A stretch of DNA of 64,000 bases, from contig NZ_LN884299.1 of the NCBI RefSeq assembly GCF_001403875.1, positions 3,561,674 through 3,625,673 on the forward strand, read 5' to 3'. A program made the translations under genes and the position numbers. The notes beneath the pieces were generated by a model, which worked only from the letters and a program-made list of their open reading frames with translations, was not told the DNA's origin and searched no databases. This DNA is from Paenibacillus ihumii. Lineage in GTDB: Bacteria > Bacillota > Bacilli > Paenibacillales > Paenibacillaceae. Below, piece by piece: positions 44,883 to 53,655 of this stretch. Numbering within the stretch: the stretch's first letter is position 1; each line of letters begins with the position of its first letter.

Positions 44883-45803
44883 TCATTCTTCCTTCTTGTA
44901 AATCACTTTGAATTGGATAAGAGAAATGATTAGCAGCATAAACAAAAAGATATAAGATAAGGCAGAGGTGTAGCCCAGTTTCAAGTACCGGAAATTCGAG
45001 AATATTTGAAAAACGATCGTCTCGGTCGCTTTTACCGGGCCGCCGTTCGTCATCACATAAATTTGGTCAAACACGTTAAACGCTCCGATAACGCCGTAGA
45101 TCAGGAGAAAAGCGAGCGTATCCTTCAAGCCTGGCAGGGTAACATTCCAAAAGGATTGAAACGCGTTGGCTCCATCGATTTTGGCCGCCTCATATAAATG
45201 ATCCGGTATCTTCTGCAAGGCCGCTAAAAACACGATCATCGAAAATCCCATGCCCTGCCATACGCTCGTTACGATAATGGAATACATGGCAATCCGCTTA
45301 TCCGTCAGCCACCCGACTGACTCTATGCCAAAAAAACCGAGAAAATAATTCAACAGCCCTTTATCGCTGTAGATTAAAGTCCAGACCAAGGCAACGACAA
45401 CCATTGGCGTAATTACTGGAATAAAGTAAGTTACTTTGAAGAAGCTCTGAAAACGGGTCAGCTTATCAATGGCCAAGGCCAGAATTAGCGCCACGCTCAT
45501 TCCTGCCGCAAGACTGACTACGGCGAACTTCACGGTATTTAGGATAGCTCTGTGAAAATCCTTGTTCTGCAGGATCTGTATATAATTATCTATACCTACG
45601 AATTTAGCGGGCTGCAGCCCGTTCCAATTTGTAAAGCTCATTAAAAAGCCGTAGAACATCGGAATCAGACTGAACAAGATTAACAATACGACCGGGAATA
45701 GAATGAACAAATAGGCTTCCTTGCTCTTCCTAATTTCTTTGGCTAGACTTTGGAGTCTGGAAGGTGACTTCGTCCCTGCTCCGGCTATCATGGGTCCATT
45801 CAT
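44883..45803 (-). CDS. ABC sugar transporter permease, MalF/UgpA type
   Basis: 306 residues from ATG 45803, chosen because AAAGGA lies eight bases upstream; the ATG three codons earlier is too close. Six helices (first in LFILFPVVLLILFSLIPMF) and EAA loop EAAKIDGANAFQSFW about residue 210. MalF-like partner of the 44039 permease in the nanE cluster. Confidence 0.93.
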   Translation of the reverse strand: MNGPMIAGAGTKSPSRLQSLAKEIRKSKEAYLFILFPVVLLILFSLIPMFYGFLMSFTNWNGLQPAKFVGIDNYIQILQNKDFHRAILNTVKFAVVSLAAGMSVALILALAIDKLTRFQSFFKVTYFIPVITPMVVVALVWTLIYSDKGLLNYFLGFFGIESVGWLTDKRIAMYSIIVTSVWQGMGFSMIVFLAALQKIPDHLYEAAKIDGANAFQSFWNVTLPGLKDTLAFLLIYGVIGAFNVFDQIYVMTNGGPVKATETIVFQIFSNFRYLKLGYTSALSYIFLFMLLIISLIQFKVIYKKEE

Positions 45804-45825
45804 CTTTTTCATCCTTTCAGTTAAA

Positions 45826-45852
45826 GGGCGGGCTTATCCTATGCACCCGCCC
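45826..45852 (-). promoter_or_regulatory. Stem-loop between binding-protein and permease genes
   Basis: GGGCGGG (45826-45832) and CCCGCCC (45846-45852) form a perfect GC stem with a 13-base loop; on the minus strand it is followed by TTTAA. Third instance of a hairpin at this position in a CUT1 operon. Confidence 0.75.
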
Positions 45853-45890
45853 CCAACATTAAGCAAAACTGCGACTTGCTTAATCCCTGC

Positions 45891-47216
45891 CTATTGCTCC
45901 GCCGCGAGAATAGCATTTACTTGTTCAGCGGCTTCGTCCAATGCTTCCTGCGGAGTAGCCTCGTTAAGAACCGCTTTTGCTACCGCATCGGAAATCACTT
46001 GGCTGATTTCCTGCCAGGAGCTGACGATCGGGTTCGGCTTTCCTTGTTCAACGGCCTTCCTGAATACATTCAGCGGCACCTCTCCCCCGAAAAATGGATC
46101 AGGTGAGTTGACTTCTTCGGATTCCAGCGCTGGCAAGTAACCGGGAGCCGCTCCTGATGTTTTGTAGATTTGAATGGCATTCTCTTCACGGCTCAGGAAC
46201 TCTATAAATTTCCACGCTTCCTCTTTATGTTTGGATTTCTCAAAGATACTCAAATACGTACCTCCGATGTGGGTGCCATACTGTTTATTGCTGATTGCAT
46301 CCGAAATTCTCCATTTCCCTTCCTGCTCGGGATTGCTGTTCTTGATTAGTCCCATTACATAAGGTCCGTCCTGGAACATAGCAATAGTGCCATCCTTGAG
46401 GCCAGCGATATAGCTTCCGCGATCCGCAGTCCAGTTCACTGCAATTTTATGTTTATTCACCAGATCAGCATAGAATTGCAAGGCCTCTACTCCTTCAGGA
46501 CTATTAAAGGCCGCCTGCTTGTAATCATCGGTTAGCACCTGGCCTCCGTTGGCATACAGGAATGGCTCGTAATGGTACCAGTCCGGCATAACAAGGAAGG
46601 CATATTGATCGGTTTTGCCGTCGCCGTCCAAATCCTTGGTCAGCTTCTTCCCTACCTCGACCAGCTCATCCCATGTGGAAGGAGGTGCCGTGATCCCTTC
46701 CTGCTCAAGCAAGTCGTTGCGATAATACAGAGAATACGAGTCAAAATCATACGGAATTCCAAACAAGCCTTGCTCCGTAGTAGCGGCCTGGAGCATCCCC
46801 TCGCTATAAACACTGTCAATATCATTCCCATTCACCTTCCCGCCTGACAGCGCTTTCAAGTCTGCAAACAAGCCATATACCGTATATTTAGGGTTCCACA
46901 TCAGTCCTGTTGTCGCTATGTCAGGCGTCTCTCCTCCTGATGCAGCAGCCGCCATTTTATCCCAAAAGTTATCCCAAGGCTGCTCCTGGAAGTCCACCTT
47001 GATATTCGGATACTCCTCTTCAAACTTCGGAATCAAGGGCTTGATCGGCGTTGTTGCACCATAGTTATCCCAGACGGTAATGGTGACCTGGCCTTTATCC
47101 CCCTTCGATGTGTCCGGAGCATTCCCCTCCTTGCCGCCTCCAGAGCATCCCGACAGTACAACCATGGACAGCATGAACACCGACAAAATCCCCGCTATTT
47201 TCTTCGTGTGCTTCAT
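45891..47216 (-). CDS. ABC sugar transporter substrate-binding lipoprotein (CUT1)
   Basis: 441 residues. Lipobox LSGCS after a hydrophobic segment (Cys about residue 24), Gly/Lys-rich linker, then a type-1 solute-binding domain (VTITVWDNYGATTPIKPLIP, kept here as VTITVWDNYG; AMFQDGPYVMGLI; GTYLSIFEKSKHKEEAWKFI, kept as EEAWKFIEFLSREE). GGGGAGG precedes the ATG by seven bases. It lies 90 bases downstream of nanE. By context the ligand may be an amino sugar or ManNAc-containing oligosaccharide, which is inference. Confidence 0.93.
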   Translation of the reverse strand: MKHTKKIAGILSVFMLSMVVLSGCSGGGKEGNAPDTSKGDKGQVTITVWDNYGATTPIKPLIPKFEEEYPNIKVDFQEQPWDNFWDKMAAAASGGETPDIATTGLMWNPKYTVYGLFADLKALSGGKVNGNDIDSVYSEGMLQAATTEQGLFGIPYDFDSYSLYYRNDLLEQEGITAPPSTWDELVEVGKKLTKDLDGDGKTDQYAFLVMPDWYHYEPFLYANGGQVLTDDYKQAAFNSPEGVEALQFYADLVNKHKIAVNWTADRGSYIAGLKDGTIAMFQDGPYVMGLIKNSNPEQEGKWRISDAISNKQYGTHIGGTYLSIFEKSKHKEEAWKFIEFLSREENAIQIYKTSGAAPGYLPALESEEVNSPDPFFGGEVPLNVFRKAVEQGKPNPIVSSWQEISQVISDAVAKAVLNEATPQEALDEAAEQVNAILAAEQ

Positions 47217-47306
47217 AGTAAATCCTCCCCTTTTTAATTATCCCATAAGCAATTCAAACCAATCGTATCAGGAAAGCATCACCCCTCTCGCGTTGAATCG
47301 TAAGGA

Positions 47307-48011
47307 CTAAGCTTGAGTAACGTTATGATATTGCTTCATCGCATCAGTAAATTTCTTCGTAATCCATTGCGGTCTGGTAATGGCTCCGCCAATCACGACT
47401 GCATAAGCTCCGGCCTGAAGACACTGCACAGCCAGATCGCGACTATGAATTCTTCCCTCGGCTAATACGGGAAGGTTAACCCTTTGACTTAAATCCGCAA
47501 CTAATTGAATATCGGGCTCCTCGCTTTGCGGGCTATAGGCCGTATAACCGGACAGTGTCGTAGAAATAAGGTCAAAGCCCAGCTTCTCTGCCTCGATCCC
47601 TTCGGCAACCGTGGATACATCCGCCATTAATAGCACTTGATGCTTCTCCCTGATCTTTTTGACCAGATCCGCCAGACCAACATCGTCAGGCCGGGGGCGT
47701 AATGTGGCATCCATGGCCACAATATCGGCTCCCGCAGCAATGACACCTTCAACCTCTGCTAGGGTAGGAGTGATGTAGACGTCAGAGCCGTCGTACTCCT
47801 GCTTCCACAGGCCGATCACCGGCAAATTCGTCACTTTCTTGATCGCTGTAATATCCTGTGGGGTATTCGCCCTAATCCCTACCGCCCCGCCCATCTCGGC
47901 CGCTAAAGCAAAACGGGACATGTAATCGCTTCCATAAAACGGTTCATCCTTAAGAGCCTGACAAGAAACAATAAGTCCGCCTTCAAGCGCTTGAATCATT
48001 GAATGCAGCAT
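47307..48011 (-). CDS. nanE: N-acetylmannosamine-6-phosphate 2-epimerase
   Basis: 234 residues from ATG 48011 (GGAGG eight bases upstream; a TTG five codons earlier overlaps this site). Converts ManNAc-6-P to GlcNAc-6-P. NanE barrel motifs: GGLIVSCQAL with the catalytic region, GAVGIRANTPQDI, LPVIGLWKQEY (catalytic Lys), ADIVAMDATLRPRP, FDLISTTLSGYT, LPVLAEGRIHS, GAYAVVIGGAITRP. First gene of the minus-strand set nanE, binding protein, permeases, DUF4127, rpiR. Other sialic-acid genes (nanA, nanK, nagA, nagB) are not in the window. Confidence 0.94.
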   Translation of the reverse strand: MLHSMIQALEGGLIVSCQALKDEPFYGSDYMSRFALAAEMGGAVGIRANTPQDITAIKKVTNLPVIGLWKQEYDGSDVYITPTLAEVEGVIAAGADIVAMDATLRPRPDDVGLADLVKKIREKHQVLLMADVSTVAEGIEAEKLGFDLISTTLSGYTAYSPQSEEPDIQLVADLSQRVNLPVLAEGRIHSRDLAVQCLQAGAYAVVIGGAITRPQWITKKFTDAMKQYHNVTQA

Positions 48012-48380
48012 CGTAAAAGCCTCCAATAAAAAGAATAAATTCTTCTGTTATTTGTTGTAAAACGGATATAATCTCCTAAATAGCTCAAAAAAATAACTCC
48101 CTGTGCCTGATTATAAGTCTGTGTGGAATTTGTGTGGATTAAATCTCCAAATCATTAAACTATTTTGGTTATTTTCTTCGATTATAGCTGGATAAATATT
48201 CTTTGTAAACAACTATTTATTTTTTTCATCGCCATTTTCGAGCTAACGCAACGTGAGTTAATATATTAAAACATTGTCAGAAAATTCTTACATTCAATAG
48301 GTGGTGTTTTTTCCGCACATCTGCTATACCTATGGAGTAGCTTATATACTGTATATTAAATGAAAATGATAAGGGGTCGA
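48012..48380. other. Divergent AT-rich region between nanE and the PAP2 gene
   Basis: About 370 bases without a gene, with promoters expected for both directions. The direct repeat GTGTGG-AATTT-GTGTGG near 48121-48137 could be part of an operator. No cre site fitting the consensus was found. Confidence 0.5.
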
Positions 48381-49058
48381 ATGGATTTGAAGAGGAAGCT
48401 TGCGGACTACAAGCCGCTGTTATGGATTTTAGCTATTCCCGTATTAAATATTTTTTACGGTGTATTGAACCACGGCAACACAACGGTGAGAAGCCTGATG
48501 ATCTCCTGGGATAACTACATCCCTTTCATCCCGGCTTTCATTATTCCATATATCCTGTGGTACCCTTTTATTCTGGCCATGCTGGTTGCCTATTTCTTAA
48601 AAAATAAAACAACGTACTATCGTACGCTGCTTACGCTCTGCCTGGGTCTTATCGCCAGCTATATTACCTTCTTCTTCTACCAGACAACCGTAGGGCGTCC
48701 GGTTATTACGGAGACGGGGCTGACTTACTGGCTGGTTAACTTGATTTACCAGACGGATGGACCTTATAACTGTTTTCCGAGCATTCATGTCCTTACCAGT
48801 TATTTGATGCTTAAAGGACTATCCGAATGCAAATGGCCCGCCTTGGCCAAATGGACGATTATCATCGCATCCTGGACAATTACGGCCTCCACAGTGTTCG
48901 TGAAGCAGCATGTTGTTCTGGATATTGCCGGGGCCATCGTGCTGGTCGAAATTTTATATTTCATTGTGCGCAAATGGGTATTTCCCACTGAGCCGGGCCT
49001 ATCCACCGCCAATCAGTCCGTTCGGGAAGCAGCCCGCGAAATGTCGCATCATGGATAA
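48381..49058 (+). CDS. PAP2-family membrane phosphatase
   Basis: 225 residues with about six membrane helices. PAP2/inositol-phosphotransferase-like signatures: FPSIHVLTSYLM (central Ser-Ile-His motif) and KQHVVLDIAGAIVLVEI (His and Asp of the third motif). Members dephosphorylate lipid phosphates or undecaprenyl pyrophosphate, or transfer phospho-head groups. The ATG at 48381 with AAGGGG four to five bases upstream is preferred to two earlier ATGs. It is alone on its transcript and ends at the head hairpin of element B. Confidence 0.87.
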   Translation: MDLKRKLADYKPLLWILAIPVLNIFYGVLNHGNTTVRSLMISWDNYIPFIPAFIIPYILWYPFILAMLVAYFLKNKTTYYRTLLTLCLGLIASYITFFFYQTTVGRPVITETGLTYWLVNLIYQTDGPYNCFPSIHVLTSYLMLKGLSECKWPALAKWTIIIASWTITASTVFVKQHVVLDIAGAIVLVEILYFIVRKWVFPTEPGLSTANQSVREAAREMSHHG

Positions 49059-49084
49059 ACCTCATCTGCTTCGCACTCGCCAAA

Positions 49085-49138
49085 GAGGGGGTGTCCCAGA
49101 AGTCATCCAAGATGACTGAGGGACGCTCCCCTTCTTTT
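49085..49138 (+). terminator. Hairpin terminator, head of repeat element B
   Basis: GTCATC-CAA-GATGAC inner stem within GTCCC/GGGAC and GGGG/CCCC outer stems, followed by CTTCTTTT. Lies 27 bases after the PAP2 stop and closely resembles 12055-12103. Confidence 0.85.
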
Positions 49139-49240
49139 AGAACGCTATCCGTTTCTGCGGAATCAATTGTTACCGGAGTCCATTTCTCTCTTGCCTGAAT
49201 CCCATTTCTTTGGCTCATCTTATATTAAGCTAAACTTTGA

Positions 49241-49740
49241 ACACGAACATAAGCTGTTGAGCACGAACATGAGCTGTTGAACTCAAACATGAGCTATCGA
49301 GCACGAACATAAGCTGTTGAACACAAACATGAGCTATCGAGCACGAACATGAGCTGTTGAACTCAAACATGAGCTATCGAGCACGAACATGAGCTGTTGA
49401 ACTCAAACATGAGCTATTGAACACGAACATGAGCTATCAAGCACGAACATGAGCTGTTGAACTCAAACATGAGCTATCGAGCACGAACATGAGCTGTTGA
49501 ACTCAAACATGAGCTATCGAGCACGAACATAAGCTGTTGAACTCAAACATGAGCTATTGAACACGAACATGAGCTATCGAGCACGAACATGAGCTGTTGA
49601 ACTCAAACATGAGCTATCGAGCACGAACATGAGCTGTTGAACTCCAACATGAGCTATCGAGCACGAATATAGGCTGTTGAACTCCAACATGAGCTATCGA
49701 GCACGAACATAAGCTGTTGAACTTCAACATGAGCTATCGA
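49241..49740 (+). repeat. 25 tandem 20-bp repeats in exact register
   Basis: Units alternate between two forms, GAGCTGTTGAACTCAAACAT and GAGCTATCGAGCACGAACAT, giving a 40-bp higher-order period. All units are exactly 20 bp with few substitutions, so 500 bp contain no length change. Each unit carries the AGCT palindrome. Confidence 0.95.
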
Positions 49741-49747
49741 GCACGAA

Positions 49748-50000
49748 CACTAAATGGAATTCATGTATCTAAATTTGCTCTAAACGAATGGTTTAAGGGA
49801 TTAGATGGATTTCATGCCCCTAAAGTCAAGAATCTCGCCCATAACGGGGATCTCCCTCCTTCTAACCACATGAAAACCATTTAAATCTGCTTTCCCTGCT
49901 TTACCGCAGAAACTAACTACTACAATTCCATTTAAATTGAGAAGTCCGCGGATTCATGTTCGCTAGAACGAGAAACCCGCCATTTATGTTCGGCGTAAAA
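49748..50000 (+). repeat. Conserved core of element B with long inverted repeat
   Basis: Aligns with 12494-12715 with high identity in several blocks. Arms 49798-49816 (ATGGATTTCATG end) and 49869-49887 (CATGAAAACCAT) pair around a 52-base loop as in element A, with one mismatch. Confidence 0.8.
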
Positions 50001-50204
50001 AGGGGGGAGAGCGTGTTTGATCATATCAAGGGCAACCGGCCGCAGGCTGGGAGCAAATATTGATCACATTACAGACGACCGCAGGTGGGGAGCATAATGG
50101 TCACATTACAGGCGGCCGCAGGCCGAGAGCGTATTGGTCACATCAAGGCAACCGCTCGCAAAGTTTACTCATCAAACAGCCCCTTCGAGTTAGTGGGCCT
50201 GCAT

Positions 50205-51011
50205 TTATTGGGCGCTCAGCGCTTCCTCCGGGATACGGATTTCCTTGATCCCATTATAATTGGAATATTTGCTTCGCATCTCCCCTTCTATAGAATACGT
50301 ATGGCCTGAACGCGTTAGATCCATATCCGAAGATAAACTGATTTCAACCGGGTGATAAGTATCCTTGTGTACGGTATACACTATATCGGCCTTTCTAATT
50401 GTGATATCAGAGTAATCATCCATCAGCGGCTCTCCGCGGTAATTCGTCCGATTCCTGTAACTTTCGGTGAACTTTAACAGCTGACTGTCATTCAGCTCCG
50501 CTCTAATTACATAATGCTCCCCTTCTTCGCTGACTTTCAATGCCTCCTGTACCGGTCGATAAAGCTCCAGCTGCCGCCAGGGATAGCCTGCTTCCTCCAT
50601 GCTTGGCATCGCTTTGACCCTCAGCTCTTCATTCATCTTCATCCAGTCACTGTCTAACTTCATGAATATGGCATCCTTCGTTACATACTGCTCCATCTCC
50701 AAGGACATATCCTCGTGCATTTTCGTCTGGTTGATGGAATGCATCTGAAACGGCTCTTTAATGATATCGCTCCTCGTCAACGAATCGACAATTTGTTCCG
50801 TGGATGCCGTATCCGAGACCCTGTTTACAATAATCTGGTATACGTCCTCTTCAGTCGAAAAGCTCTTTAATTCCTTGCCAGCTTCGCTAATTCGATCGAT
50901 AAGCTCTGCCGCCTCCGGCAAGCCTGACGGCGGTGCTGAATTCGCTGTGCAGCCCGAGGCAACCATCGCCGCTATAAGACCTGTTAATATAAGCGTCATC
51001 CATTTTTTCAA
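50205..51011 (-). CDS. Lipoprotein with DUF6612-like domain
   Basis: 268 residues. Signal peptide with lipobox VASGC (Cys 21). The rest is a mixed alpha/beta domain like the DUF6612/LppX-LolA-like lipoproteins of Bacilli: ELIDRISEAGKELKSFSTEED, kept here as ISEAGKELKSFS, then MHSINQTKMHEDMSLEMEQY, DGSD-like LDSDWMKM, and a final beta-rich part. Such proteins may carry hydrophobic molecules at the outer face of the membrane; the role here is unknown. The start is TTG at 51011, with AGGAGG nine bases upstream. It stands alone next to element B. Confidence 0.82.
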   Translation of the reverse strand: MKKWMTLILTGLIAAMVASGCTANSAPPSGLPEAAELIDRISEAGKELKSFSTEEDVYQIIVNRVSDTASTEQIVDSLTRSDIIKEPFQMHSINQTKMHEDMSLEMEQYVTKDAIFMKLDSDWMKMNEELRVKAMPSMEEAGYPWRQLELYRPVQEALKVSEEGEHYVIRAELNDSQLLKFTESYRNRTNYRGEPLMDDYSDITIRKADIVYTVHKDTYHPVEISLSSDMDLTRSGHTYSIEGEMRSKYSNYNGIKEIRIPEEALSAQ

Positions 51012-51268
51012 GAGATATTTCCTCCTACAGTGAGAGTAAGTTCCTTAACCCTTTTTTTCATAATTAAGGAATCCTCCCCCCCAATTATTGTCAGTCATTT
51101 AATTCCCGTCCCGTACTGTCTTAACTATCTACTTCATATGCAAAGCTGCTCCATTTGGCGGTCAACTGCTCAATTCCGATTCCCATCCAATTTCATTTTA
51201 CTGCACATGACAGGGTCTGTCGCTCCCTTACCGAATAATAATTAGGAAATAAATACAAGTCAGCAGAT
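51012..51268. other. Gene-free spacer
   Basis: Only a TTCCTTAA / TTAAGGAA inverted repeat near 51041-51073 is seen; it lies upstream of the lipoprotein start and may overlap its promoter. Nothing else is recognised. Confidence 0.4.
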
Positions 51269-51320
51269 AAAAATCGACCATCACCTGCCCCCCGCGGGAG
51301 ATAAGGATGATGGTCGATTA
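51269..51320 (-). terminator. Terminator of the riboflavin transporter gene
   Basis: AATCGACCATCA and TGATGGTCGATT form a perfect 12-bp stem, followed on the minus strand by TTTTTAT. Lies 35 bases beyond the stop. Confidence 0.88.
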
Positions 51321-51354
51321 GTCAATTACTATATATATAAATCAAGCCAATGGT

Positions 51355-52335
51355 TCAAGCGGACTTGAGCGCGGCATCAGGCGCCGTCTGGGACTGCCGA
51401 GAAATAATAAACAGCGTCGCCCAAATCAGCATAAAGCCGAAGGCCTGAGCGAGTGTGACTACCTCCTGAAAAGCAATCCAGTTAATGAGCACCCCGACCA
51501 TCGGGAAGCTCAGCTCCGCAAGCGTGGCGACGGAAGCCTTGGTCGTTGTCAGCCCCTTATAGTAGACAAGCAGGCTGAGCAGGCCTGGCAGCAGCGCCTG
51601 ACCGAGCAAATTCAAGGATACGGCCGTAAAGGCTCCGGCCTCACTAGGAAGGTTCCAGGCCGCGCCCTCGTTCCAGGTGATGGCAAACAGCAAGGGCAGC
51701 GCCAGAAGAAAACGAAGCGAGGTCACCGTCTCGTATTTCATTTGGCCTACCATCAGACGGCCCATTACCGTGGAACCGCCCCACAGAGCCGCCGCGCCCA
51801 GCGACAGCAGGCTGCCGACATGAACGATCTCGCTCCAGTGCCCGATCGGCAGCGTAAAGTCAAAGGTTAGCAGGTACGTCCCCGCCAGGGCCAGAATGAC
51901 CAGCCAGGAAAAATGGCGCGGCAGACGCTCCTTCAACAGCACTCTTGCCAGTACGATCGCAAATATCGGCTGAAGCTTCTGCAGCAGAAGAACGGCATTC
52001 GGATTGCCGTTAACGAGCCCCATCGTGAACAGAATAGTAGCGATAGCCGATCCGCCCCAGGAAATGAAGAGAAGGGCCCCGGCCTGCTTCCAGCCCAGTC
52101 CGCGCAGCTCCTGGCGATTCTTCCACATGACCGGGACGGCGATCAACGCGATAATAATATGCTCCAGCAGCACGATTTGCGCCGATGTGAGCGACTTTAG
52201 CAGAATGATGCGGAATAACGGATCTGCCCCCCATAGGGCGGCTCCTAGAACGACCAGCCAGAATCCGCTTTTCGGGCGGTCGGCCTGCAGCGGCAGCGAA
52301 GGCTTGATTTTGACTCCTACAGTTACATTATCCAT
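51355..52335 (-). CDS. EamA/DMT-family transporter, probable riboflavin importer
   Basis: 326 residues, ten predicted membrane helices in two EamA halves (GFWLVVLGAALWGADPLFRI at the first helix; LVILALAGTYLLTFDF; LLSLLVYYKGLTTTKASVAT with the typical EamA end). The gene has a complete FMN riboswitch and terminator in its 5' leader, so the cargo is most likely riboflavin or a related flavin; the family alone would not tell this. TAAGGAG lies eight bases before the ATG. Monocistronic, with its own terminator. Confidence 0.9.
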   Translation of the reverse strand: MDNVTVGVKIKPSLPLQADRPKSGFWLVVLGAALWGADPLFRIILLKSLTSAQIVLLEHIIIALIAVPVMWKNRQELRGLGWKQAGALLFISWGGSAIATILFTMGLVNGNPNAVLLLQKLQPIFAIVLARVLLKERLPRHFSWLVILALAGTYLLTFDFTLPIGHWSEIVHVGSLLSLGAAALWGGSTVMGRLMVGQMKYETVTSLRFLLALPLLFAITWNEGAAWNLPSEAGAFTAVSLNLLGQALLPGLLSLLVYYKGLTTTKASVATLAELSFPMVGVLINWIAFQEVVTLAQAFGFMLIWATLFIISRQSQTAPDAALKSA

Positions 52336-52375
52336 CTTGCAGTCTCCTTACCTTGAATACGGAGTCTTATCGCAG

Positions 52376-52416
52376 AAAACCCCCGTCATCGACATTGTCG
52401 ACCTGTACGGGGGTTG
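52376..52416 (-). terminator. Riboswitch expression-platform terminator
   Basis: AACCCCCGT and ACGGGGGTT pair around an inner GTCGACAATGTCGA hairpin, followed by TTTTC, between the FMN aptamer and the transporter start. FMN binding would favour this terminator. Confidence 0.85.
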
Positions 52417-52464
52417 ATCAAATAAGCTTGCCTGGACACAGAAATCCGCAGCATGCTTACGCTT

Positions 52465-52610
52465 GATCTTCTCCCATCCGGACTTTACCGTCGGCCCTGG
52501 AATTTCACCAGATCAGTCGCGCCTGATTCAGGCTGCGAGTCGCGGGCTGAAGCCCGTTCAAGGAACAGACTATCACCGCCGGTCAGGAATTTCACCTTAC
52601 CCCGAAGATC
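52465..52610 (-). promoter_or_regulatory. FMN riboswitch (RFN element)
   Basis: On the minus strand the conserved RFN blocks occur in order: GATCTTCGGGG, GGTGAAATTCCTGACCGGCG, GTGATAGTC, a variable GC hairpin (GAACGGGCTTCAGCCCG), GGTGAAATTCCAGGGCCGAC, GGTAAAGTCCGGATGGGAG, AAGATC closing P1. It is followed by a terminator and an EamA transporter, a known arrangement for flavin uptake genes. Confidence 0.97.
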
Positions 52611-52902
52611 CATATTCAAATTTATTTTGTATTTTGAAAGCTGTGTTATTGCTTTGAATTTAGATTACTACAAATTAATGCTTATTCCTGTGAAGGAGGT
52701 CACATTTGAAAATGATATCATGATGTATTTCATGTAAATTCATTGCAATTTCATTCATTATAGCATTTTTTCATCTATTGTGTAATCCACTATTTATTCC
52801 ATCCTTACTTTCATATGTATTAATGCCCGAAAATGTGCGCTGCCCGGAATGTCTGCTAGAATAATCTTGATAACTATCCGTGAAAAAGAGGTGCCCATCA
52901 TC
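52611..52902. other. AT-rich spacer between the riboswitch and the FetA-like gene
   Basis: About 290 bases without a gene. It should contain the minus-strand promoter of the riboswitch transcript and the plus-strand promoter of the ABC pair. AAGGAGGTCAC at about 52693-52703 resembles a ribosome site, but no gene follows it. Confidence 0.4.
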
Positions 52903-53655
52903 TTGCCTAACCTGCTTGAATTCGAACAACTAAAGAAAAGTCACGAGGGATCCCCCGAAGCCCTTCTATTTAGCCGTGTAAGCGGGGCGCTGGCGCATCA
53001 CGACCGGATCGCGCTACTCGGCTCTTCTGGACAGGGCAAGAGCACCCTGCTGCGAATCTTGTCCCTGCTGGATGCTCCCGATGAAGGCGACATCCGCCTC
53101 GAAGGCGTATCCTGCGCGAAAATCAATCCCATAGAGTGGCGGAAAGCCGTCTGCTACGTGGCCCAGCAGGCCGTCATGCTGCCCGGCAGCGTCGAGGATA
53201 ATTTACGGACGGTGCATCACCTGCACCGCATTCCTTATGACGCCCCGCTCGTTCGCAGGCTGCTCGCACAAGCGGGGCTGGAGGCGATCGATCTTGGCAA
53301 GAACGCGGCCGATTTGTCCGGCGGGGAGAAGCAGCGCGTCGCTCTGATCCGCTCTCTGCTGCTGCGGCCCAAAATACTTCTGCTCGACGAAATTACGGCC
53401 TCGCTGGATCAAAGCAACGCCCAACGGGTGGAGATGCTGCTTCAGGAATGGCATCGCCAGGAAGGAACCGGCATGATCTGGGTGACGCATCAGCTGGAGC
53501 AGGCTGCCCGGATCAGCGATGTCGTCTGGTTCATGGGACGGCATACCTTGCTGGAGAAGACGCCGACTAAGCAATTTTTCGAGCGGCCCGAGACGGAGCT
53601 GGCCCGCCAGTTCCTGAATCAGCCGTTGAATAGAGGTGAACTATGTCTCTCCTAG
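52903..53655 (+). CDS. ABC transporter ATP-binding protein, FetA/YbbL type
   Basis: 250 residues from TTG 52903, with GAGGTG nine bases upstream; a longer in-frame version has no ribosome site. Complete ATPase: Walker A GSSGQGKST, Q-loop YVAQQAVM, signature LSGGEKQR, Walker B ILLLDEITASLD, H-loop VTHQ. The partner membrane protein overlaps its end by 13 bases. YbbL/YbbM (FetA/FetB) pairs export iron or protect against oxidative stress in E. coli; the same role here is inferred from the pairing. Confidence 0.88.
   Translation: MPNLLEFEQLKKSHEGSPEALLFSRVSGALAHHDRIALLGSSGQGKSTLLRILSLLDAPDEGDIRLEGVSCAKINPIEWRKAVCYVAQQAVMLPGSVEDNLRTVHHLHRIPYDAPLVRRLLAQAGLEAIDLGKNAADLSGGEKQRVALIRSLLLRPKILLLDEITASLDQSNAQRVEMLLQEWHRQEGTGMIWVTHQLEQAARISDVVWFMGRHTLLEKTPTKQFFERPETELARQFLNQPLNRGELCLS

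Larger units (their letters stand above)
49085..50160 (+). repeat. Modular non-coding repeat element B
   Basis: Same order of modules as element A at 12055-13098: head hairpin, leader with CGCTATCCGT, GCGGAATCAA and GGCTCATCTTATAT, 20-bp tandem array (25 units here versus about 6), conserved core with inverted repeat, and a tail of about four 37-40-bp units (GGGAGCGTNTTGGTCAC then a GCAACCG block). It fills almost all of the gene-free stretch 49059-50204. No convincing reading frame. Confidence 0.88.

Noticed and set aside
49241..49740. CRISPR array in element B
   Set aside because: Units are directly contiguous 20-mers with no spacers.
52453..52737. 94-residue plus-strand open frame over the riboswitch
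   Set aside because: It is antisense to the FMN aptamer, whose conserved bases fully explain the sequence.
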